DNA of 64,000 bases from Chloroflexota bacterium (GTDB taxonomy: Bacteria > Chloroflexota > Chloroflexia > Chloroflexales > Roseiflexaceae): positions 1 to 64,000 of the forward strand of contig JACAEQ010000027.1 of assembly GCA_013388755.1 (NCBI GenBank). The letters are read 5' to 3'. Positions 10,214 to 18,460 of this stretch are shown one piece after another. Below the pieces are notes generated by a model, which had not been told where the DNA came from, searched no databases, and was given only the letters and a program-made list of their open reading frames with translations. Numbering within the stretch: position 1 is the first letter of the stretch; the number at the start of each line of letters is the position of its first letter. Both the position numbers and the translations under genes were made by a program.

Positions 10214-11449
10214 ATGGTGAGCACATCCTCCAGCATTTCCACAGGGTTCAGGCCGAAGATCTTGATTGTGCTCGAGTACTACCTGCCGGGTTTCAAGTCG
10301 GGGGGGCCCATTCGCTCGATCTCAAACCTGGTGGATCTCCTGGGCGACCAGTTTGACTTCTACATTCTCGCGAGGGACCACGACTCAGGCGACAAAAAGC
10401 CGTATCAGGGCGTGCAGTTCAACACCTGGGTGAAGGTGGGCAAGGGTCTGGTTTACTATGCCTCACCCGACCATCTCTCGTTCCGTCACCTGCTGTCACT
10501 TGTCAGAGACTTGCGTCCGGCCATTATCTGCTTGAACAGCTTTTTCGCCCCGCTGGCGCGCACGTTCCTCATGCTTCGGCGACTGGGGCTTCTGGCCGAG
10601 TCGCAGGTCATTCTTGCGCCCCGAGGTGAGTTTTCGCCCGGCGCGCTCAGGATCAGTGCGCTCAAGAAACAGGTCTATACCAATCTTGCGCTTCGTGCCG
10701 GCCTGGCCAACCAGTTGATCTGGCAAGCTTCCACGCCGCTTGAGCAGGAGGATATTCGGCGAGTTATTGGAGCAGGCCCTCAGATACGCATCGCCTCAAA
10801 TATGCCCCCCGCGGTTGAGGTAAGCGCTCTAAAGACTTCCAGGATCCCCAAACGGACCGGGAGGGTTCGCTTTGTATTTCTGTCACGGCTGGCGCCGAAG
10901 AAGAACCTCAACCAGGCAATTGCAATGCTCGCGCCGCTACGCGGCGAGGTCTCGCTCGATATCTATGGTCCAGTTGAAGAAAAAGATCTTGCCTACTGGC
11001 AAGAGTGCCAGGCATTGATAGCTCGCGCCCCGGCAAACGTCGCAATAACCTACCACGGCGAACTGACGCACTCGAAAGTGGTAAGCACCCTCGCGCAAAG
11101 CCACTTCTTCCTCCTTCCGACCCTCGGCGAAAACTTTGGACACGTCATTCTTGAGGCGCTTCTTGCCGGGTGCCCCGTTCTCATCAGTGACCAGACACCG
11201 TGGTTCAAACTCGCTGACCGGCCGATCGGCTGGGGCATCCCGCTGGATGACACCCGCGAGTGGCAACGGGTGCTCCAGCAGTGTGTCGACATGGACGATG
11301 CGACCTACCAGGCGCTCTCGCGCTCGGCGTCGGGCTTCGCTCGCACGTTCGCCGATAGCCCGAGTGCTGTCCAGGAGAATGTCGCTCTCTTCTTGAGCGC
11401 CCTGGCGCCGTCGGCGACCCGGTCGCGCGCGGTTGAGCCGGGTCTTTGA
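10214..11449 (+). CDS. Glycosyltransferase, GT4-type
   Basis: 411-residue GT-B glycosyltransferase. The N-terminal domain has ILIVLEYYLPGFKSGGPIRS, a segment seen in Wbp/WfgQ-like transferases. The donor domain has RFVFLSRLAPKKNLNQAI, and the C-terminal motif is LPTLGENFGHVILEALLAGC with the two glutamates of the E-x7-E signature. ATG 10214 follows an AAAGG at a normal distance and lies 24 bases after the amidotransferase stop, so both are likely in one operon. It should act in the cytoplasm on the lipid-linked oligosaccharide. Donor and linkage are unknown. Confidence 0.85.
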   Translation: MVSTSSSISTGFRPKILIVLEYYLPGFKSGGPIRSISNLVDLLGDQFDFYILARDHDSGDKKPYQGVQFNTWVKVGKGLVYYASPDHLSFRHLLSLVRDLRPAIICLNSFFAPLARTFLMLRRLGLLAESQVILAPRGEFSPGALRISALKKQVYTNLALRAGLANQLIWQASTPLEQEDIRRVIGAGPQIRIASNMPPAVEVSALKTSRIPKRTGRVRFVFLSRLAPKKNLNQAIAMLAPLRGEVSLDIYGPVEEKDLAYWQECQALIARAPANVAITYHGELTHSKVVSTLAQSHFFLLPTLGENFGHVILEALLAGCPVLISDQTPWFKLADRPIGWGIPLDDTREWQRVLQQCVDMDDATYQALSRSASGFARTFADSPSAVQENVALFLSALAPSATRSRAVEPGL

Positions 11450-11539
11450 GCAGAGGGCAGTGGTCCGCTGGCTGAGCACCAGGCGTTTCGACTTCTTCGC
11501 AGGCTACTCGTCGGCGAGATCTACACCCTTTCCAGTCAG

Positions 11540-11870
11540 ATGCAGGAGCAGGGCCGAGGATCATTTGCGCACACCTGATGGCCGGATGGTGATCGGAATG
11601 AACCAGGTTTTCGAATGGGCGCCCGGTGTGCGTGAAGTGCAGATCGGACAAAGCAAGCTGCACGCGATCGAGGTTCGCGTTGTCCCCGAGCCTGCCTTCG
11701 ACCGGGCCGCCGACCTGCGCATCCTGGAAGACGAGCTGCGCAAGCGACTCGGTCGGGAGAGATGGGGATCGCCCTCGAGGCAGCCCGAACGGCAACTATC
11801 GCGCGGTGATCTCGCGCCTGCTGCACGCTTCCCATGTCGCGTCGTTTGAAGAGATGTTATCTGGAGCTCC
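11540..11870 (+). pseudogene. Decayed PaaK/CapK-like gene remnant (C-terminal part, frameshifted)
   Basis: In one frame, 11553-11755 encodes EDHLRTPDGR, then MNQVFEWAPGVREVQIGQ and IEVRVVPEPAFD. This matches in order and spacing the C-terminal lid of the intact PaaK/CapK-like protein at 13353-14759 (EDYVVLANGS, DHIFKDLVRIREAQIVQ, MTIRVVPRAGY). After about 11755 the homology continues in another frame as RGSPNGNYRAVISRL, matching RSKAGKLRFVISEL of the intact copy. So this is a 5'-truncated, frameshifted relative, about 1.8-3 kb upstream of an intact one. It probably marks a duplication or replacement of a cassette. The 90 bases before it, after the glycosyltransferase stop at 11449, show nothing recognisable. 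Confidence 0.75.
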
Positions 11871-11875
11871 AGATC

Positions 11876-13372
11876 GTGATCACTAATACCGTTCGCATCG
11901 CTGCCCTTCAGTCGCCAGCGCTTACATACCCGGTCGAACAACCATTCCATCCAGATACAGCCTTCCCCGAGTCGCCCTCCCCGGTGATCGCCACGGCGCC
12001 GAATCTGGTCTATGGAGCCGTGCGCGATCTCCTGCGCCTCGCCGGTCTCGACTGTGACCGCTTTGGCACGGCCGACTGGAACCCGCTCCGGGGCCTGGTC
12101 AACCCCGGCGAGACCATCCTGCTCAAGCCCAACCTGGTCAAGGAGAGCCACCCGCGCGACCCCGAGGGCTGGCGCTATGTGATTACCCACGGCAGCGTGA
12201 TTCGCGCCCTCGCCGACTACGTGTGGATGGCCCTCAATGGCCGCGGCACAGTTATCGTCGCCGACGCGCCCCAGACCGACTCGTCCTTTAGCGCGATGGT
12301 GCGGCTCCTCGGCCTTGACGCGATCCGCGACTTCTACTGCGCCCACGGGCTTGACTTCCGGCTGCTTGATTTACGGAAGGAAGAGTGGCTCAATCGCGAC
12401 GGCGTGATCATCGAGCGGCGTAGGCTCGGTGGTGATCCACGGGGGTATATCGCCTTCGATCTGGCTGCGGCAAGCGAGTTTGCAGATCATCCTGGCGCGG
12501 GCCGCTATTATGGTGCCGACTATGACGCCGAAGAAGTCAACCGTCATCATAGCGGTGGTCGCCATGAGTACCTGATCGCCGGCACGGCCATCGCCTGCGA
12601 TGTGATCATCAACATCCCCAAGCTGAAAACCCACAAGAAGGCCGGCATCACCGTCAGCCTCAAGAACCTCGTCGGCATCAACGGCGACAAGAACTGGCTG
12701 CCGCACCACACCGAGGGCGCCCCCGCCACCGGTGGCGACGGGCACCCCGGCGATGACTCGCGCCGCAGGCTCGAGCGTACCCTTGTCGCCCAGACACGCC
12801 GCCTCTCGTCTCAGCTTCCCGGCGTCGGGCCGTGGCTCCACCGCAAGCTACGCCGTATGGGTGGCCACGTCTTTGGCGACACGGAGGACGTGATCCGTAG
12901 CGGCAACTGGTGGGGCAACGATACCACCTGGCGTATGTGCCTCGATCTGAACAAGATCGCGCTCTACGGCAACCTCGACGGCACGCTGCGCGAGGCGCGG
13001 CCCCACAACCGTAAGCGCCACTATGTCCTCGTCGACGGCATCGTCGCGGGGGAGGGGCGCGGCCCAATGAACCCCGATCCGCTTCCCGCTGGCGTGCTCC
13101 TCTTCGGCGTGAATCCGCCGAGCGTCGACGCCGTCGCCGCCTACCTGATGGGATTCGACCCGGATTGCATCCCGATCGTCAGGCAGGCCTTCCGCTGCAA
13201 GCACTACCCCCTTGCCGACTGGGACTGGCGCGCGATCGAGCTCTCCAGCAACAACCCGGCCTGGAACGGCCCCCTGAGCACGATCCCCGACGACGCAACG
13301 TTTCACTTCGAGCCCCATTTCGGCTGGAAGGGCCAGATTGAGCGACAGGCGTATGAAGCAGCGGGCATTTGA
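11876..13372 (+). CDS. DUF362 domain-containing protein
   Basis: 498-residue DUF362 protein. Visible family features are ILLKPNLVKESHP near residue 80, DVIINIPKLKTHKKAGITVS with LKNLVGINGDKNW around 245-280, and a C-terminal segment HYVLVDGIVAGEGRGPMNPD then VDAVAAYLMG. The family is linked to ferredoxin-like or uncharacterised redox proteins, but no CxxCxxC cluster motif is visible here, and its function in polysaccharide loci is unknown. I chose GTG 11876 with GGAG nine bases upstream, because ATG 11834 would extend the protein into the decayed PaaK remnant in another frame. The 3' end overlaps the next gene by 20 bases, so they are translationally coupled. Confidence 0.8.
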   Translation: MITNTVRIAALQSPALTYPVEQPFHPDTAFPESPSPVIATAPNLVYGAVRDLLRLAGLDCDRFGTADWNPLRGLVNPGETILLKPNLVKESHPRDPEGWRYVITHGSVIRALADYVWMALNGRGTVIVADAPQTDSSFSAMVRLLGLDAIRDFYCAHGLDFRLLDLRKEEWLNRDGVIIERRRLGGDPRGYIAFDLAAASEFADHPGAGRYYGADYDAEEVNRHHSGGRHEYLIAGTAIACDVIINIPKLKTHKKAGITVSLKNLVGINGDKNWLPHHTEGAPATGGDGHPGDDSRRRLERTLVAQTRRLSSQLPGVGPWLHRKLRRMGGHVFGDTEDVIRSGNWWGNDTTWRMCLDLNKIALYGNLDGTLREARPHNRKRHYVLVDGIVAGEGRGPMNPDPLPAGVLLFGVNPPSVDAVAAYLMGFDPDCIPIVRQAFRCKHYPLADWDWRAIELSSNNPAWNGPLSTIPDDATFHFEPHFGWKGQIERQAYEAAGI

Positions 13373-14759
13373 TCGTGAGCAACTCTACCTGCGCCTGCCG
13401 GTGCAGCTTCAGCACGCTGCCTGTAGCGTCGAGGGCTTGCGGGCCCACAACCGACGCTTCGGGGGCGACTTCCCCGCGCTGCTCGCCGACGCCGAGGAGC
13501 GCAGCGGCTGGACAGCGGAGCAGATTGCGGAGTACCGGGATCGGCGCCTCCGGGCGTTTGTGCGCTCCGCGGCGGCCTCAACCCCCTACTACCGCCGTCT
13601 GTTCGCCGACCTGGGCCTCGACCCGGCCTCCATCTCTGGCCTCGAAGCCTTGAGCCAGCTTCCCATCCTCACCAAGGACACGGTGCAGGCCCACTACCCC
13701 GAGCTGATCTCCAGCAACTTTCAGCCTGCTGAGCTCATACCCGTGCACACCAGCGGAACCACCGGCGGCGGGCTGCGCTTCGCAACGACACGTCGCGCCC
13801 ACCAGGAGCAGTGGGCGGTGTGGTGGCGCTACCGGCGCTGGCACGGTATCACGCAGGACACGTGGTGCGCCTATTTCGGCGGGCGCTCCGTGGTGCCCCT
13901 TACGCAGCAGCGGCCGCCCTACTGGCGGTACAACGTTCCCGGGCGGCAGATCCTCTTCAGCGGGTACCACATGGCGCCCGACACCCTCGACGCGTACATC
14001 GCCGAGCTGCGCTGCCGCAGGCCGCCATGGCTCCACGGCTACCCTTCGCTGCTGGCCCTGCTCGCCGCCCACATCCTCGACTGCTCGCTGGAACTGGGCT
14101 ACCAGGTGCGCTGGGTGACGATCGGGGCTGAGAACCTGCTCCCGCAGCAGGCTGCCCTGATCGAGCGGGCTTTCGGCGTATGGCCGCGCCAGCACTATGG
14201 TATGGCCGAGGCGGTGGCCAACATCTCCGAGTGCCCCCTGGGCAAGCTCCACGTCGACGAGGACTTCGCCGCAGTGGAGTTCCTGCCCAACCCGGAGGGG
14301 CCGGGCTGCCGGATCATCGGCACCGGTTTCACCAACCCGGCCGTCCCCTTCCTGAGATATGAGATTCAGGATCTAGCCACTGTCGATGACGACGGCTGCC
14401 CCTGTGGCCGGCCCGGTCGCATCGTGGCCCACATCGATGGGCGGCACGAAGACTACGTCGTCCTGGCCAACGGTAGCCGCGTCGGTCGGATGGACCACAT
14501 CTTCAAGGACCTGGTGCGCATCCGTGAGGCGCAGATCGTCCAGCGCGAGCCGGGCGCGATGACCATCCGCGTGGTTCCGAGGGCGGGTTACACGCAGCAC
14601 GATGAGCAACTCCTCAGGCAGGAGACGGCCAGGCGTGTGGGCACGGAGATGGTGGTGCTGATTGAGTATGTCGACGTGCTGCCGCGCTCGAAGGCTGGCA
14701 AGTTGCGCTTTGTAATCTCCGAACTGGATGCAGGGAAACTCGATCGCATAACTCTATGA
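13353..14759 (+). CDS. PaaK/CapK-like AMP-forming acyl-CoA synthetase family protein
   Basis: 468-residue member of the phenylacetate-CoA ligase-like branch of the ANL adenylating enzymes. The phosphate-binding loop HTSGTTGGGLRF is near residue 131, YGMAEAVANISEC near 285 corresponds to the A5 motif, and DGRHEDYV leads into the C-terminal lid. Members in capsule loci (CapK) are thought to activate an acyl group for attachment to a sugar, but none of that is proven by sequence. The ATG at 13353 overlaps the DUF362 gene by 20 bases, and its stop overlaps the next ATG (ATGA at 14756-14759). The repeated pairing of DUF362, PaaK-like and bi-domain oxidoreductase genes suggests a shared step. Confidence 0.85.
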   Translation: MKQRAFDREQLYLRLPVQLQHAACSVEGLRAHNRRFGGDFPALLADAEERSGWTAEQIAEYRDRRLRAFVRSAAASTPYYRRLFADLGLDPASISGLEALSQLPILTKDTVQAHYPELISSNFQPAELIPVHTSGTTGGGLRFATTRRAHQEQWAVWWRYRRWHGITQDTWCAYFGGRSVVPLTQQRPPYWRYNVPGRQILFSGYHMAPDTLDAYIAELRCRRPPWLHGYPSLLALLAAHILDCSLELGYQVRWVTIGAENLLPQQAALIERAFGVWPRQHYGMAEAVANISECPLGKLHVDEDFAAVEFLPNPEGPGCRIIGTGFTNPAVPFLRYEIQDLATVDDDGCPCGRPGRIVAHIDGRHEDYVVLANGSRVGRMDHIFKDLVRIREAQIVQREPGAMTIRVVPRAGYTQHDEQLLRQETARRVGTEMVVLIEYVDVLPRSKAGKLRFVISELDAGKLDRITL

Positions 14760-16990
14760 AACAGATCACCCAGAACTATCGCAGCGGTGAGCTGTCGGTG
14801 GCCGATGTGCCGCCGCCGGCGCTGCGCCCCGGGGGCGTGCTGGTCGCCGTAGCCGCCTCGCTGGTCAGTGCGGGCACCGAGCGCACCATGGTTGGCCTGG
14901 CCCAGGCCAGCATGCTCGAAAAGGCCCGCCAGCGGCCGGACCTGGTGCGCCAGGTGCTCGACAAGGCCCGCCAGGAGGGCCCCCTCACCACCTACCAGAA
15001 GGTGATGACCCGCCTCGACAGCCTCTCGCCCCTCGGATATTCCTGTGCCGGCACCGTGATCGCTGTCGGCGAGGGCGTCACCGATCTCAAGCCGGGCGAC
15101 CCTGTGGCCTGCGCCGGGGCGGGCTACGCCAACCACGCCGAGGTCGTCTTTGTCCCCCGTAACCTGGTCGCCCCTATCGTCGGCTCCGTGCCCTTCGAGG
15201 CGGCGGCCTTTACCACCGTTGGCGCCATCGCCCTCCAGGGCATCCGCCAGGCCCAGCCGGCCCTCGGCGAGACGGTGGCGGTGATCGGCCTGGGGCTGAT
15301 CGGCCTGATCACGGTGCAACTGCTGCGCGCGGCCGGCTGCCGCGTGGTGGGCATGGACCTGAGCCCGGCACGCTGCGAGCTGGCGGTGCGCATGGGGGCG
15401 GTCGGGGCGGTCACCGGCGACGAGGAGCTGCGGGCCCTCGTCGAGCGGCACACCGGCGGCCTTGGCGTCGACGCCGCTCTGATCACCGCGTCTACGAAGT
15501 CCAGTGCGCCGCTGCGCCTCGCCGCCGAGCTCTGCCGCGACCGCGGGCGCGTGGTGGCGGTGGGCCTGGTGGGCCTCGAGGTCCCCCGCAAGCCCTTCTA
15601 CGACAAAGAGCTCGACCTGCGCCTCTCACGCTCCTACGGCCCCGGCCGCTACGACCCGGCCTACGAGGAGCAGGGCCACGACTACCCCGTCGGCTACGTG
15701 CGCTGGACCGAGAACCGCAACATGCAGGCCTTCCTCGACCTGCTGGCCGACGGCAGCGTGGATGTGGGGCCGCTGATCACCCACCGCTTCCCGATCGCCG
15801 AGGCCGAGCAGGCCTACGCGCTGATCACCGGCGAGCGGGCCGGCGCGGCCCTCGGCGTGGTGCTCAGCTACCCCGAGGCCAACGTCGCGGCCCGGCTCGC
15901 GCCCGTTGTGTGGATCCAGCCGCCGGTGCCGCAGGCCGTGCCGGCTGGGAGCCGCGGGCCGGCGGCGACCGTGCGCCTGGGCCTGGTCGGCTCGGGTGTC
16001 TTCGCCCAGGGGACGCTGCTGCCGGCGCTGGCCAGCGTGCCGGGCGCGCCGCTGCGGGCGGTGGCGAGCGCCTCGGGGCTCTCGGCGCGCCACGTGGCCG
16101 CGAAGTACGAGGCCGCCTACTGCACCACCGACTCCGGGCGGCTCATCGCCGACCCCGAGCTCGACGCCGTGCTGATCGCCACGCGCCATGGCTCTCACGC
16201 TGCCCTGGCGATCCGCGCCATCGTGGCGGGCAAGCCGGTCTTTGTCGAGAAGCCCCTGGCGGTGAACGCCGAGCAGCTTCAGGCTGTGGTCACGGCCTAC
16301 GAGGCGGCGCTGCGGCGCGCCGCGGAACCGCCCAACGGCTCGGCGCCGCCGGCGCCGCCGCTGCTGCTCGTTGGCTACAACCGGCGCTTCGCGCCGCTGG
16401 CCGTGGCCATGCGCGACTTCCTCGCGGGCGCCGGCCCCCTGACGCTGCAGTATCGCGTCAACGCCGGCTGTGTGCCGGCCAGTTCGTGGCTCCACGACCC
16501 TGTCGAGGGCGGCGGGCGTATCGTCGGCGAGGTCTGCCACTTCGTTGACCTGCTGCAGTTCCTCACGGGCGCCGACCCGGTGACGGTGCAGGCGATGGCC
16601 GCGCCGTCGCGCGCTGGCGCCGGTAAGGAAGACAACCTCAGCATCCAGATCGGCTTCGGCGACGGCTCGGTGGCGAGCATCCTCTATGCCTCCGGCGGCG
16701 ACAAGGCCTTCCCCAAGGAGCGGCTCGAGGCCTTCGGCGGTGGGCGCGCGGCCGCCCTCGACGATTTCCGCACCCTGGAGCTCGTGCGCGACGGCCGCCG
16801 CAGGGTCGAGCGCAGCCTGCTGCGCCAGGACAAGGGCCACGCCGCAGAGCTGCGGGCCTTCGTCGACGTGGTCCGGGTCGGCGGTCCCTCCCCGATCCCG
16901 TTCGCCAGCCTGGCCCTCACCACCCTGACCACCCTGCGCATCCGCGATGCCCTCCGCACTGGCGGCACGGAGCGGGTTGTTGAGGGGTGA
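14756..16990 (+). CDS. Bi-domain oxidoreductase: zinc-type alcohol dehydrogenase fused to Gfo/Idh/MocA dehydrogenase
   Basis: 744-residue fusion. Residues 1-370 are a medium-chain dehydrogenase (GYSCAGTVIAVGEGV, then the Rossmann motif VAVIGLGLIGLITVQLLRAAG near 173). Residues about 395-744 form a Gfo/Idh/MocA oxidoreductase with RLGLVGSGVFAQGTLLPAL near 406, the lysine-containing VEKPLAVN near 497, and GGGRIVGEVCHFVDLLQF. This fusion is a recognised architecture in exopolysaccharide loci and often travels with heparinase II/III-like and WbuB-like proteins, as here. A plausible role is coupled oxidation and reduction of a sugar or sugar nucleotide, without release of the intermediate. The substrate is unknown. 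It starts within the stop of the PaaK-like gene. Confidence 0.88.
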   Translation: MKQITQNYRSGELSVADVPPPALRPGGVLVAVAASLVSAGTERTMVGLAQASMLEKARQRPDLVRQVLDKARQEGPLTTYQKVMTRLDSLSPLGYSCAGTVIAVGEGVTDLKPGDPVACAGAGYANHAEVVFVPRNLVAPIVGSVPFEAAAFTTVGAIALQGIRQAQPALGETVAVIGLGLIGLITVQLLRAAGCRVVGMDLSPARCELAVRMGAVGAVTGDEELRALVERHTGGLGVDAALITASTKSSAPLRLAAELCRDRGRVVAVGLVGLEVPRKPFYDKELDLRLSRSYGPGRYDPAYEEQGHDYPVGYVRWTENRNMQAFLDLLADGSVDVGPLITHRFPIAEAEQAYALITGERAGAALGVVLSYPEANVAARLAPVVWIQPPVPQAVPAGSRGPAATVRLGLVGSGVFAQGTLLPALASVPGAPLRAVASASGLSARHVAAKYEAAYCTTDSGRLIADPELDAVLIATRHGSHAALAIRAIVAGKPVFVEKPLAVNAEQLQAVVTAYEAALRRAAEPPNGSAPPAPPLLLVGYNRRFAPLAVAMRDFLAGAGPLTLQYRVNAGCVPASSWLHDPVEGGGRIVGEVCHFVDLLQFLTGADPVTVQAMAAPSRAGAGKEDNLSIQIGFGDGSVASILYASGGDKAFPKERLEAFGGGRAAALDDFRTLELVRDGRRRVERSLLRQDKGHAAELRAFVDVVRVGGPSPIPFASLALTTLTTLRIRDALRTGGTERVVEG

Positions 16991-17096
16991 GTGGGCAGTA
17001 GTAAGGAACCGAGCCGAGGCGCTTACACCGACGGCGTGCGCGTGCCGGCCACCGCGTGACGCGAACGACAACGGTAGTACGTAAGGAACCATCCCG

Positions 17097-18332
17097 ATGA
17101 AGATCCTTATCCTTGCTCACTTTTACCCGCCCGAGATGGGCGGCCCACCGGCGCGGCTGCACGGGCTGGCTCGCTGGCTGGCCGCCTTCGGCCACCAGGT
17201 CACGGTGATCACCGGCTTCCCCAACTACCCTACCGGTGTGGTGGCCGGGGAGTACCGTGGCAAACTGCGCGCCATCGAGCGGCTGGACGGCGTTGATGTG
17301 CTGCGCACCTGGGTGTACGCTTCGTCGTTTCGCAGTAGCTGGCGCCGGCTGGCCAATAACCTCTCGTTTGCTGGCTCGGCCATTGTGGCCGGTCTTACCT
17401 CAGGTCGTAGCTACGATGTGATTCTGGCCTCCTCGCCGCCGCTCTTCGTCGGCCTGGCTGGCTGGGTCCTGGCCCGCGTGCTGCGTATCCCCTTTGTCTT
17501 CGACATCCGTGACCTCTGGCCGGAGGTGGTGATCGAGGCCGGCGAGCTGGCCCCCGACGCGCCGCTGACCCGCGGCCTGGCTGCCCTGGCGCGCGGCATC
17601 TACCGGGCGGCCGATCATATCACGCCGGTGACCGAGCGTAAGCGTGCCAAGCTCATTGCCACCGGGGTGCCGCCGGAGAAGCTTACCGTGGTGAGCAACG
17701 GCGCCGACCTCGATCGCGTGCCGGTGCATCTCAATGGTCACAAGCGGAGCGAGCTGGGGCTCGACGACAAGTTCGTCGTGCTCTACGCCGGCCTGATCGG
17801 CATCGCCCAGGGGGTGGAGATTGCTGTCCACGCCGCCGACCGGCTGCGCGAGCACGATGATATACATTTCCTGATCGTCGGCGATGGCGTGCGCAAGCCT
17901 GAGCTGCTGGCGGAGGCCAGGCGTCTCGGCCTCACCAATGTCACCATGTTGCCGCGGCAGCCGCGCGAGGCCATTCCCGCCTTTCTCAGCGCCGCCGACG
18001 CCTGCCTGGTGCCCCTTGTCAACACCAGCCTCGACGACGCAGTGCCTTCGAAGCTGCTCGAGGCCTGGGGCCACGGCCGCCCGGTGATTCTCGCGGCCGG
18101 CGGCGAGGCAGCCGAACTGGTGATGCGTAGCGGGGGCGGCGTGGTTGTCTCGCCCGATGACCCTGGCCAGCTCGCCGAGGCTGTTCTCTCTCTCAAGCGC
18201 GACCAGGCGCGACTCGCCGACTACGCTCACAGCGGACGCGCCTTCGTGGCCGAGCACTTCGACCGCGCGGCGCTTGCCTGCCGTATGGAGCAGGTGCTCC
18301 AGCGGGTTGTCGCTACCCGTGCCACACGCTGA
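17097..18332 (+). CDS. Glycosyltransferase, WbuB/WcaI-like GT4
   Basis: 411-residue GT-B transferase with the WbuB/WcaI-type N-terminus ILILAHFYPPEMGGPPARLH and the segment PFVFDIRDLWPEVVIEAGEL. The donor-binding half contains FVVLYAGLIGIAQGVEIAVH. The C-terminal segment SKLLEAWGHGRPVILAAGGE occupies the position of the usual GT4 E-x7-E region. WbuB transfers L-fucosamine and WcaI acts in colanic acid synthesis; donor specificity here is unknown. A 106-base gap before it holds no clear gene, and the ATG lacks a strong ribosome-binding site (AAGGAA at 17082-17087 is the best candidate). Confidence 0.87.
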   Translation: MKILILAHFYPPEMGGPPARLHGLARWLAAFGHQVTVITGFPNYPTGVVAGEYRGKLRAIERLDGVDVLRTWVYASSFRSSWRRLANNLSFAGSAIVAGLTSGRSYDVILASSPPLFVGLAGWVLARVLRIPFVFDIRDLWPEVVIEAGELAPDAPLTRGLAALARGIYRAADHITPVTERKRAKLIATGVPPEKLTVVSNGADLDRVPVHLNGHKRSELGLDDKFVVLYAGLIGIAQGVEIAVHAADRLREHDDIHFLIVGDGVRKPELLAEARRLGLTNVTMLPRQPREAIPAFLSAADACLVPLVNTSLDDAVPSKLLEAWGHGRPVILAAGGEAAELVMRSGGGVVVSPDDPGQLAEAVLSLKRDQARLADYAHSGRAFVAEHFDRAALACRMEQVLQRVVATRATR

Positions 18333-18460
18333 CGGGCCGCTTCTCCCCGGGGTGGCTTTTCCAGGGTCAAAGGGCGAGCGTCTGAACCGTCGGTAGTGAT
18401 TACGTGCAAAGCAAAGATGGTCTCTGTGGACCTCTGCGTCTCTACGGTAAATATCGAAAA

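Noticed and set aside
15626-17092. 488-codon open frame on the minus strand opposite the bi-domain oxidoreductase
   Set aside because: Low-complexity composition rich in Gly, Arg, His and Ala, no motifs, and fully antisense to a well-supported gene.
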